A stretch of 64,000 bases of DNA from Bacillus_BD sp963765265 (GTDB taxonomy: Bacteria > Bacillota > Bacilli > Bacillales > Cytobacillaceae). The position numbers and the translations under genes were made by a program. Below the pieces are notes generated by a model. That model saw only the letters and a list, made by a program, of their open reading frames with translations, made no database searches and was not told the origin of the DNA. How positions within the stretch are numbered: position 1 is the stretch's first letter; the number at the start of each line of letters is the position of its first letter. Of this stretch, positions 1 through 7,069 are shown in pieces. The stretch is taken from contig CAVXVN010000007.1 in NCBI GenBank assembly GCA_963765265.1, positions 1 to 64,000 on the forward strand. Direction: 5' to 3'.

Positions 1-54
1 AAGTACTCTGTTTTCTCCGTAATTATGTGTTACTCCATTGATTGTAATATCCAT
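1..54 (-). CDS. Start of a probable ABC transporter ATPase (runs off window)
   Basis: Only the first 18 codons are present, reading MDITINGVTHNYGENRVL. This resembles the N-terminus of ABC ATPases (a beta strand, then an aromatic-Gly motif before Walker A). A possible ribosome site, AGGTTAGGTGA, lies just before the ATG at 52-54. The two genes before it in the same direction are a PP2C-like protein and a binding-protein-dependent permease fragment, which fits an importer operon. The catalytic motifs lie outside the window, so the family call is an inference from a short stretch. Confidence 0.4.
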   Translation of the reverse strand, partial: MDITINGVTHNYGENRVL

Positions 55-76
55 ACGGATCACCTAACCTTCATTA

Positions 77-906
77 TTACAAACCGAAATCTAGATAAAT
101 AAGTGTTGCATCATCGTGGGTTTTCAGCCTGCCTATGTTTCTTTTGTCTTTGTCTGCCTCCTCCAGATTTCTCAGTTCTTTAATAAGCCCCTTAGCACCT
201 TTTTCTCTAATCCGATCAAGAAGGCTCTTTTTTGAATACCTATAACTTAAAGGCACCAGTCCATCTGTGGCAAGAAGGCATCTTTCAATCGATTCAACGG
301 GTATTGTTTTGTATATACCCATGTCAACAGCCTCTTTGCTGTGGCTCAATATAAAATAGCCCCGGGCTCGTTCATTTTAGATCTGTTTAATATGAGAATA
401 TCAAGTTCCTCCTGAGTAAATTCCTGAAGACAATCTGGTCCTTTCTTTTTTTGTTGCCCATAATCTGTTTGACCTCACCATCAAGGTTCTCAAGTGAGGT
501 GTCTGTAATAACAATAAACTCTCTATCTTTGTCCTCAATTGTCATGTCAACATCCCCCAACACATAGGCTTCAAGAAACTCTCCGTTTTTTGACTATGGA
601 AATTCCTGCTGACAGTTGCTCATAGGGCTTAAGTGTTGAAAGGTCTACAAATTTTCCGTACTCCTTGTTAAAATGGTCTATTCCTTCCTCTAAAATCTCT
701 TGAATAGAATCTGGTGTTGTTCAAGGTTCTCTTCAAGATAGTCCTTCCACAAATGAACCATCCAGTTTACATCGTTTCCAGATGGTGTGTAGTTTTTGTC
801 TGTAAGAGCCGATGCACCATCTATTACAAATGCTCCAATCCTTGTTATTCCGTATATATCTTTCATTGCTTTTCTTTACTGTATCTGTATAAAATTCAAT
901 TTTCAT
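77..906 (-). pseudogene. PP2C-family protein phosphatase, frameshifted
   Basis: Joining three frames gives a continuous protein of about 270 residues. It starts MKIEFYTDTVKKSNERYI, continues with AFVIDGASALTDKNYTPSG and SAGISIVK, then VLGDVDMTI, VITDTSLENLDG and LLATDGLVPLSYRYS, and ends THDDATLIYLDFGL. The VIDGAS segment, the ATDG segment and the final DDATLI are typical metal-site and core motifs of PP2C Ser/Thr phosphatases. At least three single-base shifts break it, near 850, 720 and 590. The start has a GTGAGGTGC ribosome site and lies 13 bases after the permease stop, so it was cotranscribed with that gene. The physiological substrate cannot be told from the sequence. Confidence 0.6.
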
Positions 907-918
907 TTTGCACCTCAC

Positions 919-1238
919 TTATTCAACTATAGCTTGCAATTTTCTTAAGAGGATTATTCCTACTCCTGTAAGTAACAGCACCAATGTTCCATAGGCCATT
1001 GCCATCCCTACATCGAATTCAGACATCCTGTTTCCATCACTTGAAAATGGCCCTATTGGACAGAGAGGATTATATAAAAGTGCCAAAATGGTATGTTCCC
1101 CAAGGCTCCTTGTAAATACCAATGAGAATCCTGACCATATTCCTGGGGAGATAAGTGGCAAGGTAATTCTAAAAAAAGTGGTCAATCCAGAGGCTCCAAG
1201 GTTTCTAGAAGCCTCATCATATTTGTTATCTTAATATA
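919..1238 (-). pseudogene. ABC importer permease, C-terminal fragment
   Basis: The frame contains the EAA-loop region (DEASRNLGASGLTTFFRI, then TLPLISPGI), a transmembrane stretch and a final helix LLLTGVGIILLRKL. This is the C-terminal third of a binding-protein-dependent permease of the iron/thiamine/phosphonate type. Upstream of about 1238 the frame hits a stop at once and the sequence turns AT-rich and unrelated, so about two thirds of the gene are missing. Unlike the single-base breaks elsewhere in the window, this looks like a real truncation or deletion. Confidence 0.6.
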
Positions 1239-1694
1239 TCATAATATAAAATCGGCTTTACGAAATATTCAAAATATCATGATAGTAGACACATTTCTAT
1301 CGTTTTTTTGAATGCGCTTACATATTACTGAACAAGGGGACAGGTACCTTGTCCCATCCAAAGGTGGATTAGGAATTTCCATGGTACCTTACTTTTCTAT
1401 AAAAGAAGATAGAAAATACTATACTAAAAGAAGATGTCCGCAGGGAACATCCATCCATTTCAACATACCTTACTTATTATAAAGATGAAGGGCTTTCTCC
1501 ATCAATGAGTTGCATGATTCGATTAATTAGAGAGCATACAAAAACTTGGTATTAATATGAGATTAGTAATATAGAGTATTTCTTTCAAAAAGGAGTACTT
1601 CTTTTTTCCCTTTCAAAGATATCGTTTATCTTTAGCTAAACAGTTATTATTACAAAGCCATCTATGGAATAATTTTACTATTTTTATAAAACAT
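1239..1694. other. Intergenic stretch without a recognised gene
   Basis: AT-rich DNA between the truncated permease and the HEPN gene. It contains one short palindrome (1336-1355). A plus-strand stretch around 1460-1550 can be read for about 27 codons without a stop but has no start signal. I recognise no gene here. Confidence 0.5.
1336..1355. repeat. GGGACA palindrome, possible member of the GGGACGG repeat group
   Basis: GGGGACAGGTACC followed by TTGTCCC forms a short inverted repeat. The GGGACA end resembles the shorter copies of the dispersed element seen near 7052 and 11,360. It sits next to the truncated permease. Membership of the family is uncertain because the GGTTCT core is absent. 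Confidence 0.35.
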
Positions 1695-2108
1695 CTACTT
1701 TATCTTTGTTATTTCTTCCTCCAACTTATCATACAGGTTGGACAAAAGACGGCCATAATGACTCTTAATTTTTCCATAAATTAGTTTCGCTTCTGCTTCA
1801 TCATAAAGGTGAGAGGTTTTATTGCGATCTACCATCATATCAATCCATTGTTCTCCATCTTCAATTAAGCCGTATGTAAATGCTTCTCTTATCGTTGCCC
1901 TGGGACTTTTAATTTCAGTAATCCCTGTATATTCTAAGAACATTTTTCATAAGCTTCCCAACTTAATTCAAACGTGAACTCAAATCGCTGAATGACACCA
2001 TCGTAAACAATATCAGACTCTATTTGAATTTTTGTTGCTTCAGTAAGCCTAACACTCGCACGTTTGTAAACATTGCTAGAGCTTCTCGTAGAGCCTTTCC
2101 TTGTTCAT
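1695..2108 (-). CDS. HepT-like HEPN protein (nucleotidyltransferase substrate-binding family), frameshifted
   Basis: After two single-base corrections (an extra T near 2075 and a missing A in a run near 1945) the product is about 136 residues, starting MNKERLYEKLSNVYKRAS and containing IVYDGVIQRFEFTFELSWEA. This is the HI0074-type helical family that pairs with a small nucleotidyltransferase. The segment DRNKTSH supplies the R-x4-H motif of HEPN ribonucleases. The start overlaps the 3' end of the partner gene by about 50 bases, the usual layout of HepT/MntA (type VII) toxin-antitoxin pairs. Toxin activity is an inference. The homopolymer break may be a sequence error. Confidence 0.7.
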
Positions 2109-2418
2109 ATATAACTACACCTTCTTTTCTAATATTAGATATTAATTTCTCCTTGGCTAGACGATCCATAAATATTACATCAATTTTTAACGGAGTAGAC
2201 ATTTCATTAATATCTTGTTCTATTAAGTTTTGCTGGGTATGAGAACTTTTTTTTGTAAAAATAGCTAAATCAATATCAGAAGATCTATTGTAATCCCCTC
2301 TTGCTCTTGAGCCAAATAATAAAATTTTATCTATTTGATCATTCCTCAAACAGTAGCTTTGTAATTCACTAATAAAACGCTTTGATATTCCTGTTTCATT
2401 CCAATGAGCATATATCAT
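2020..2418 (-). CDS. MntA-like minimal nucleotidyltransferase (probable antitoxin)
   Basis: A protein of about 120-130 residues with LLFGSRARGDYNRSSDIDLA. This is the GS-x10-D-x-D active-site signature of minimal nucleotidyltransferases, at about residues 36-52, followed by IDVIFMDRL carrying the third acidic residue. Members of type VII systems transfer AMP to a tyrosine of the HEPN partner and so neutralise it. I start it at the ATG after GGGGTGG (MIYAHWNE). As written it reads to 2020. If the extra T near 2075 is removed it ends near 2059, with the HEPN gene overlapping its tail. Confidence 0.7.
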   Translation of the reverse strand: MIYAHWNETGISKRFISELQSYCLRNDQIDKILLFGSRARGDYNRSSDIDLAIFTKKSSHTQQNLIEQDINEMSTPLKIDVIFMDRLAKEKLISNIRKEGVVIYEQGKALREALAMFTNVRVLGLLKQQKFK

Positions 2419-2512
2419 GGTTTCCACCCCAATCCTTTATAACGATTTACAATAATTTTAACATAAATATCCATTTTAGTTTAAGTTCTTCTTCAACCAA
2501 ATGATCCAATAA

Positions 2513-2547
2513 CAAAAAGGCACTCTTCTTTACTCAAGAGAGCACCT
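2513..2547 (-). terminator. Rho-independent terminator of the DUF2975/HTH pair
   Basis: On the minus strand AGGTGCTCTCTT and AGAAGAGTGCCT pair with G-U wobbles around a 6-base loop, followed by TTTTTG. It lies about 35 bases after the HTH stop codon. Confidence 0.6.
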
Positions 2548-2580
2548 AATTGTTGAAGATGGTTCTTTAATATCCCTACT

Positions 2581-2805
2581 TCATAATCCCTGCGTGTCTT
2601 TGTCACTTGTGTATTCTAAAAGATCTCCAGGCTGACAGTCCAAAGCCTTACAAATTGCCTCTAAAGTTGATAATCGAATCGCTTTTGCCTTACCGTTTTT
2701 CAATATAGAAAGGTTAGCCATTGTGATTCCCACCCTCTCCGAAAGTTCTGTTACGCTCATTTTCCTTTTAGCCAGCATCACATCAATATGGATTATAATC
2801 GTCAT
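2581..2805 (-). CDS. Small Xre/Cro-type HTH regulator (YozG-like)
   Basis: 74 residues made almost wholly of one Cro/C1-type helix-turn-helix. It has MSVTELSERVGITMANLSILKNGKA across helices 2-3 (about residues 15-40, split here only by prose), then LSTLEAICKALDCQPGDLLEY, the usual helix 4-5 signature. The start follows a perfect AGGAGG at 5 bases, and the upstream gene's stop overlaps this ribosome site, so the two are coupled. In B. subtilis a homologous regulator (YozG) lies next to the DUF2975 protein YoaS. It probably regulates its own operon, which is an inference. Confidence 0.75.
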   Translation of the reverse strand: MTIIIHIDVMLAKRKMSVTELSERVGITMANLSILKNGKAKAIRLSTLEAICKALDCQPGDLLEYTSDKDTQGL

Positions 2806-2815
2806 GGTTTCCTCC

Positions 2816-3307
2816 TCAGACCGTTAAATCATTTTCTGATTTTATATTAATCGCTTCTTGTAAAAGCCTTTGGAGAACCGCCGCAAAGACGGCAATCACC
2901 ATGGAAGCAAAAATCAGGACCATTCCGACTATGATCAGACCCGGGGCATCATCTACCTCCGCCAGAATAGCGACAAATGGTAGGGCTACCACATACAAGC
3001 CACTCATTATGATGGCACAGGTTTTGATTTTCTTTAGAGCTGTTACAGAAATTTGAGAGAAAGCTTGGTTCTTGTCAATATAGCTTAAAAGGTTAAACGA
3101 TTGATACAAAGCGAAGTAAAATGGGACGGCTGAAACATACATCACCATTAAAAGGCCATATACCACAAATGCCAAATCTGAACCTCTATCTGCTGCTTCA
3201 TTTGCTTCATTCGCGATCTGAGGCAACAAAAATAGACACGCAGCAAGAACCGGAATGCCAATAAAAATAACAGCTACCTTTAAAAAGAGTGTTGAACTTC
3301 GTTTCAT
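2816..3307 (-). CDS. DUF2975 membrane protein (YoaS-like)
   Basis: 163 residues with four hydrophobic helices: about residues 8-28, 43-63, 92-115 and 125-148. A loop between helices 2 and 3 contains LLSYIDKNQAFSQISVTAL, a hallmark of DUF2975 proteins. I start at the ATG six bases after GAGGTG; a GTG nine bases upstream would overlap the ribosome site. Function is unknown. Members are almost always cotranscribed with a small Xre regulator, as here, where the stop overlaps the next gene's Shine-Dalgarno. Confidence 0.75.
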   Translation of the reverse strand: MKRSSTLFLKVAVIFIGIPVLAACLFLLPQIANEANEAADRGSDLAFVVYGLLMVMYVSAVPFYFALYQSFNLLSYIDKNQAFSQISVTALKKIKTCAIIMSGLYVVALPFVAILAEVDDAPGLIIVGMVLIFASMVIAVFAAVLQRLLQEAINIKSENDLTV

Positions 3308-3596
3308 AAGAAACACCTCATTTATTTATTATTAATTTCATTTTAGCATTGGATTTATCGTTTTGCAATAAATTATTATTGTTTTTTATTATAAATTATT
3401 ATCGTTATAGAAATATCTGTTTTTTAAAGTTGAATACGAACTAAAGTAAAAAGTTCGTATTGGATAAGCCCCTACAAGTGCTTTTGTACCAGCGTTTAAG
3501 TCGCTCTTTATATAGAAATTCTTATTTATTGACTATTTGAATGCGAACTATTATAATAAATATATACATAGTTCACTTAAAGGGAGATGGTTAAAA

Positions 3597-4229
3597 ATGG
3601 AGAATTTAAAGACAAATGGAGTAAAAAAAGCAAAACAAGTGGAGCCCATCAAGAACAAACAAGAATTATTAAAGCTCGTTACCTATTTAAAAGCAACTAA
3701 TCTACGAAATTACACCATTGTCGTTGTTGGAATGAACGTTTTATTACGAGCAGGAGATTTACTAGAACTAAATTGGAGTGATGTTTTAGAAGAGGACATG
3801 ACTTTTAAACGCAAAATATGGATTACAGAAGAAAAAACCAATAAACAAAGGGAAATACGCTTCAATCATGATTCCATTGATGCCTTGACCCTTTACAAGG
3901 ATTCTTTAAATCCATTTCACGTAAATGATTATATTTTTACATCACGCAAAGCAAACAAGAATGGTGAAAAGAAGCTCGATGTGAAAGCTCTACACAAAAT
4001 TATTAAAGATACATGTAAGGAATTGAATATAAAAGGGAATTTCGGCACTCACACTTTAAGGAAAACAGGCGCCTATCACATTTATAACGATCATATAGCC
4101 GCTAATCCAGCCCTCCTAACCAGGCTGCAAAAAATATTAAATCATTCGTCCCAGGCAGCAACCTTACGTTATATTGGCATTGAAACCCAAGAAACCGATG
4201 ACATTTTCGATCATTTTAAACTGTTTTAA
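3597..4229 (+). CDS. Tyrosine recombinase, catalytic-domain only
   Basis: 210 residues matching the C-terminal catalytic domain of phage-integrase/XerC proteins: LLRAGDLLEL (first Arg), GTHTLRKTGAYHIY (H-x-x-R) and ILNHSSQAATLRYIGI (second His region and the nucleophilic Tyr). The N-terminal core-binding domain is replaced by a short basic stretch of about 25 residues, so it is much shorter than a typical integrase (about 300-400). I start it at the ATG after AAGGGAGATGG. No att repeat or phage gene was seen around it. The next gene follows after 23 bases with a strong ribosome site, suggesting a two-gene unit. Confidence 0.75.
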   Translation: MENLKTNGVKKAKQVEPIKNKQELLKLVTYLKATNLRNYTIVVVGMNVLLRAGDLLELNWSDVLEEDMTFKRKIWITEEKTNKQREIRFNHDSIDALTLYKDSLNPFHVNDYIFTSRKANKNGEKKLDVKALHKIIKDTCKELNIKGNFGTHTLRKTGAYHIYNDHIAANPALLTRLQKILNHSSQAATLRYIGIETQETDDIFDHFKLF

Positions 4230-4252
4230 CTATCTTATAGGAGGTTAATCTA

Positions 4253-4525
4253 ATGAATATAGTTGAATTTTGTGGTAATACAGAATTTTCAATTCTCCAA
4301 TTCGTTTTTTCAACGACCGATGAAATAAAGAAAAAAATATCAGAGAGGAAGTTGTTTTACAAAGAACAAATTATCCGATACATCAGCCAAGAAATTGATC
4401 ACTTTTTCAAAAGATTTACAATCAAGAAGGCTTTACTGCAAGCATACAGAAATGATGCTTTCAATACCATTATGTTTAAGCTTAAACATACCCTAAAGGA
4501 GCGTATCATTTTCCAATGTGTATAA
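4253..4525 (+). CDS. Hypothetical 90-residue protein downstream of the recombinase
   Basis: A 90-residue protein with a strong ribosome site (AGGAGG eight bases before ATG) and close spacing to the recombinase gene. It is rich in Lys, Phe and Ile and mostly predicted helical, with no signal peptide. I do not recognise the family. Co-transcription with the recombinase suggests an accessory or linked function, but nothing in the sequence tests this. Confidence 0.5.
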   Translation: MNIVEFCGNTEFSILQFVFSTTDEIKKKISERKLFYKEQIIRYISQEIDHFFKRFTIKKALLQAYRNDAFNTIMFKLKHTLKERIIFQCV

Positions 4526-4787
4526 TGGACCAATAACTGAAAAAGACACAATTCCTCTTATGACAGATCAAAAGTTATTGAAGTTATCGTCCCTCTTTTC
4601 CCCTGCTCGCAACGTACATGCAACTTTCATGCATACGGTGCTCCAACTAATCCAATTCAATTTAACCATTAACACGTTTGAGTTCATAAGTGTTTCAATT
4701 CTTCCGTTACATTAAGTCGGCACCTCCCTTGGGAGCTGACTACTTCCACAGTAGTGGGGTTCTCATGTACTTAAATGGATTACAAAG

Positions 4788-4904
4788 ATGGTAATAGGAA
4801 CCCATGAAGAATTAGCCCAAGTATATTTGGAAATAATGTACAATATGATTAGGCATCAATTGTGGACTAAGCGCTTAAAAATATTTTCATTGGAAAGAAG
4901 GTAA
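4788..4904 (+). CDS. Possible 38-residue ORF, perhaps a gene remnant
   Basis: Reads MVIGTHEELAQVYLEIMY and then NMIRHQLWTKRLKIF. The amphipathic helical composition looks protein-like. There is no clear ribosome site and no family recognised. It ends 6 bases before the SRPBCC gene and may be a decayed fragment. Confidence 0.2.
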   Translation: MVIGTHEELAQVYLEIMYNMIRHQLWTKRLKIFSLERR

Positions 4905-4910
4905 AGTGAA

Positions 4911-5324
4911 ATGGAAACCCCTAAAAAAATTACAGTAGAAACGACCGTTCAAGCACCTGTAGAAAAGGTATGGAAATATTGGACAGAGCCAACCCATATA
5001 ACAAAATGGAACAGTCCTTCAGATGACTGGCACACACTCTATGCAGAGAATGATTTAAGAGTTGGTGGGAAATTCCTTTCAAGAATGGAAGCCAAAGATG
5101 GCAGTTTTGGTTTCGACTTTGGTGGAATTTATGATGATGTGGTATTACATGAGGTTATTGCTTATACACTAGGTGATGGAAGAAAAGCTAGAATCACTTT
5201 TCAGGGACAAGAAAACGAAACCGAAGTCATTGTAACTTTTGATGCTGAAACTGAGAATCCAATTGAGTTTCAACAACAAGGATGGCAGGCCATTCTAGAC
5301 AATTTCAAAAAATATGCAGAGTAG
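4911..5324 (+). CDS. SRPBCC/AHSA1-family protein
   Basis: 137 residues with the AHSA1 layout. It opens with a beta strand (KITVETTVQAPVEKVWKYW), then the helix-grip W-x-x-P motif (TEPTHITKWNSPSDDW), a central FDFGGIYDDV sheet, and a C-terminal helix FQQQGWQAILDNFKKYAE. These proteins have a START-like fold binding hydrophobic ligands; many Bacillus members have no known ligand. The start follows AGAAGG. It is monocistronic, with a hairpin terminator about 140 bases downstream. Confidence 0.8.
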   Translation: METPKKITVETTVQAPVEKVWKYWTEPTHITKWNSPSDDWHTLYAENDLRVGGKFLSRMEAKDGSFGFDFGGIYDDVVLHEVIAYTLGDGRKARITFQGQENETEVIVTFDAETENPIEFQQQGWQAILDNFKKYAE

Positions 5325-5326
5325 GT

Positions 5327-5395
5327 TACAGGGGGACGGTTCTAGTGTCTCCGAGGCATATGGATAAGTCCGTTGACCCACCTAATAAAGGTTCG
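5327..5395 (+). repeat. GGGGGACGGTTCT repeat, left end of a composite element
   Basis: GGGGGACGGTTCT, then GTGTCTCCGAGG, then CATATGGATAAG and GTCCGTTGACCCA. The same ordered blocks occur at 11,325-11,378. The inverse end (AGAACCGTCCCC) is at 5727-5738, so this and that copy bracket about 330 bases. Confidence 0.7.
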
Positions 5396-5462
5396 GCGCC
5401 AAGCATGTTCCTAAAAATCTTGTTTCACAAAGTGTTCCACGCAAGGTTTATAAAATACAAGA

Positions 5463-5504
5463 AAAGGAGAGTTATCATAATTCATGATTGACTCTCCTCT
5501 TTTT
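5463..5504 (+). terminator. Rho-independent terminator after the SRPBCC gene
   Basis: GGAGAGT and ACTCTCC form a 7-bp stem with an 18-base loop, followed by TCTTTTT on the plus strand. It also lies just past the 3' end of the truncated relE on the other strand. Confidence 0.6.
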
Positions 5505-5520
5505 CATGTAGGTTAGAATA

Positions 5521-5682
5521 TCATTTGTAAATATCTCCACGAGGTCCAATGTCTAATACAATAATAATCAACGTATCATTATGTATTCGATACAATAAAC
5601 TGCGGGATCTAATGCGGATTCGAAAATCATCATGATTGGATCCTTCCAAAGGTTTTACATTAGGAATAGGATATAGGGACAT
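5521..5682 (-). pseudogene. RelE-family mRNA interferase toxin, N-terminally truncated
   Basis: The frame reads VKPLEGSNHDDFRIRIRS, then RSLLYRIHNDTLIIIVLDIG and ends PRGDIYK. This is the conserved C-terminal half of RelE/ParE-like toxins, with the RIR-x-YRI-x-D core and the final GPRGDIY. Only about 45 family-like residues remain out of about 85-90. The 5' end runs into a GGGACGG repeat element near 5690 and no antitoxin is present. An in-frame ATG exists at 5680-5682 but lacks a ribosome site, so this is a remnant. Confidence 0.65.
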
Positions 5683-5689
5683 CGGGTTC

Positions 5690-5741
5690 AACCTTGTCCC
5701 TTTTCGGTGATTTTGGTGACAGAAGAACCGTCCCCTTGTCT
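5690..5741 (-). repeat. GGGACGG repeat, right end of a composite element
   Basis: Contains GGTGACAGAAGAACCGTCCCC followed by TTGTCTCC, the inverse of the left end at 5333. The same end sequence recurs at 11,588-11,617. It abuts the stop codon of the ywnB-like gene. Confidence 0.7.
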
Positions 5742-5742
5742 C

Positions 5743-6381
5743 CTATTCTGCTTCCCCGACAACTGTGAAACGTTCATTTATATGTTGTGGATTTTCAATT
5801 TCATCCACTACAGCAATCGCATAGTCTGCATAGCTGATATAGCTTTCACCTTTTGAATTAACCAAAAGATGGTCTTTTCCAGACTGATATGAACCCGTTC
5901 TTTTTCCTTCAGCATCAAACACCGCAGAAGGACTAATAAATGTCCATGTAATAGTAGAAGTTTCCTGTAATTCTTGTAAGTTACGTCCTTGTCCTGTAGC
6001 AGTCGGGATAAATATATCTGGAAAATCAGGTGTTTCCATTACCGTAACTGTTTTGTTTTCGTCTACATAAAGGCTTCCCGCTCCACCTACAATAACGGCT
6101 CTTGTATTTGTCCCTTTTAGCGCCTCAATTAAAGCATGACCAGCATCAACGTGTGCTTGCTCTTCACCAAGAGGCGCACCGAAAGCGTTAACCACTACGT
6201 CAAAGTTTTTCACATCATCTGATGTAAGGTCAAGGATCGTTTTCTCAATCACCGCAACGTTTTGATCTTGAAGTTTTGAAGCATCTCTTACAATCGCTGT
6301 TACTTCATGTCCACGACTAACTGCTTCTTTCAAAATAAGACTTCCTGCTTTACCACTTGCTCCTATAATAGCAATTTTCAT
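5743..6381 (-). CDS. NAD(P)-binding NmrA/SDR-like protein (YwnB-like)
   Basis: 212 residues with a Rossmann dinucleotide motif GASGKAG at residues 8-14 (G-x-x-G-x-x-G), VVVNAFGAP after beta-4, and AVIVGGAGSLYVDE at the position of the atypical-SDR active site. It resembles B. subtilis YwnB and other flavin/NAD(P)H-binding atypical reductases. It is divergent from an Rrf2-family regulator, the same arrangement as ywnA/ywnB, suggesting the regulator controls it. Substrate unknown. The stop abuts a GGGACGG repeat. Confidence 0.8.
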   Translation of the reverse strand: MKIAIIGASGKAGSLILKEAVSRGHEVTAIVRDASKLQDQNVAVIEKTILDLTSDDVKNFDVVVNAFGAPLGEEQAHVDAGHALIEALKGTNTRAVIVGGAGSLYVDENKTVTVMETPDFPDIFIPTATGQGRNLQELQETSTITWTFISPSAVFDAEGKRTGSYQSGKDHLLVNSKGESYISYADYAIAVVDEIENPQHINERFTVVGEAE

Positions 6382-6422
6382 TTTATGATCCCCCTATGAA
6401 TATTAGATGTAACCTTCATGAT

Positions 6423-6437
6423 TACTTGTAACAAGTA
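6423..6437. promoter_or_regulatory. Palindromic candidate operator between the ywnB- and ywnA-like genes
   Basis: TACTTGT-A-ACAAGTA is a perfect 7-bp inverted repeat with a one-base centre. It lies about 42 bases upstream of the ywnB-like start. A related imperfect dyad (CTTGTAAT, 7 bases, ATTACAGG) is at 6523-6545 in front of the regulator gene. The positions suit an Rrf2-family repressor acting on both divergent promoters. Confidence 0.55.
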
Positions 6438-6585
6438 TAATTACAACTCGAAGGATATGTCAACACTTTTATTAATCTTTCTATTTCGTTCGTATTTATT
6501 CATGATTATTAAGCATGATAAACTTGTAATAAAATAAATTACAGGTGTATGATTATGATACATCTCTAAATGAAAGGTGAGAAAA

Positions 6586-7020
6586 ATGTCAATTAGTAGT
6601 CGATTTTCTGTAGGCATTCATATATTAGCTCTTATTGAGATAAATAAAAGTGGAATAAGCACTTCAGACTTTTTAGCAGGCAGTGTAAATACAAATCCTG
6701 TTGTCATCAGAAAAATTATGGGAATGCTTAAAAAGGCAGAATTGGTAAAAGTTCGACCTGGCGTTGCAGGAGCTCAACTCGCAAAGGAATCATCTGATAT
6801 TACACTCTTTGACGTTTATAAGGCAGTGAATGTTGTACAGGAAAAAGAGTTATTTACTGTACATGATCATCCAAATCCTGAATGTCTTGTAGGTAGGAAC
6901 ATCCAGAATACCATTGAACCATTATTTACAGCAGCCCAATTGGCAATGGAGAAGGTTTTAAGAAGTCTTACTCTAGAAGATGTTGTGAAGGATATTGCTA
7001 GTAAAGAAAATATCTGTTAA
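6586..7020 (+). CDS. Rrf2-family transcriptional regulator (YwnA-like)
   Basis: 144 residues. An N-terminal winged helix (SSRFSVGIHILALIEI; TNPVVIRKIMGMLKKAELV; RPGVAGAQLAK) is typical of Rrf2 proteins, followed by a dimerisation helix. One cysteine, in PECLVG, lies in the middle region and a second is at the C-terminus. The three-cysteine Fe-S motif of IscR is absent, so it more likely belongs to the YwnA/CymR-like branch. I start at the ATG after GAAAGGTGAG, not at a GTG inside that site. It probably represses itself and the divergent reductase. Confidence 0.8.
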   Translation: MSISSRFSVGIHILALIEINKSGISTSDFLAGSVNTNPVVIRKIMGMLKKAELVKVRPGVAGAQLAKESSDITLFDVYKAVNVVQEKELFTVHDHPNPECLVGRNIQNTIEPLFTAAQLAMEKVLRSLTLEDVVKDIASKENIC

Positions 7021-7051
7021 AAAAAGCCGACGGGGCTTGATCCGTCGGCTT
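7021..7051 (+). terminator. Terminator after the ywnA-like gene (repeated sequence)
   Basis: GCCGACGG and CCGTCGGC form an 8-bp GC-rich stem preceded by an A run, so it can act in the minus direction for the ABC genes as well as for ywnA. An identical hairpin occurs at 11,622-11,655. Confidence 0.65.
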
Positions 7052-7069
7052 CGGGACATGGGGACAGGT
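7052..7069. repeat. Short GGGACA repeat fragment
   Basis: CGGGACATGGGGACAGG matches part of the inner block of the composite repeat at 11,360 (CGGGACATATGGACAGG). It lies between the terminator hairpin and the ABC gene stop. Confidence 0.4.

Noticed and set aside
714..932. Plus-strand ORF in the PP2C region
   Set aside because: Antisense shadow of the broken PP2C gene.
4518..4715. 65-residue ORF after the hypothetical gene
   Set aside because: It overlaps the previous gene, lacks a ribosome site and has no recognisable features.
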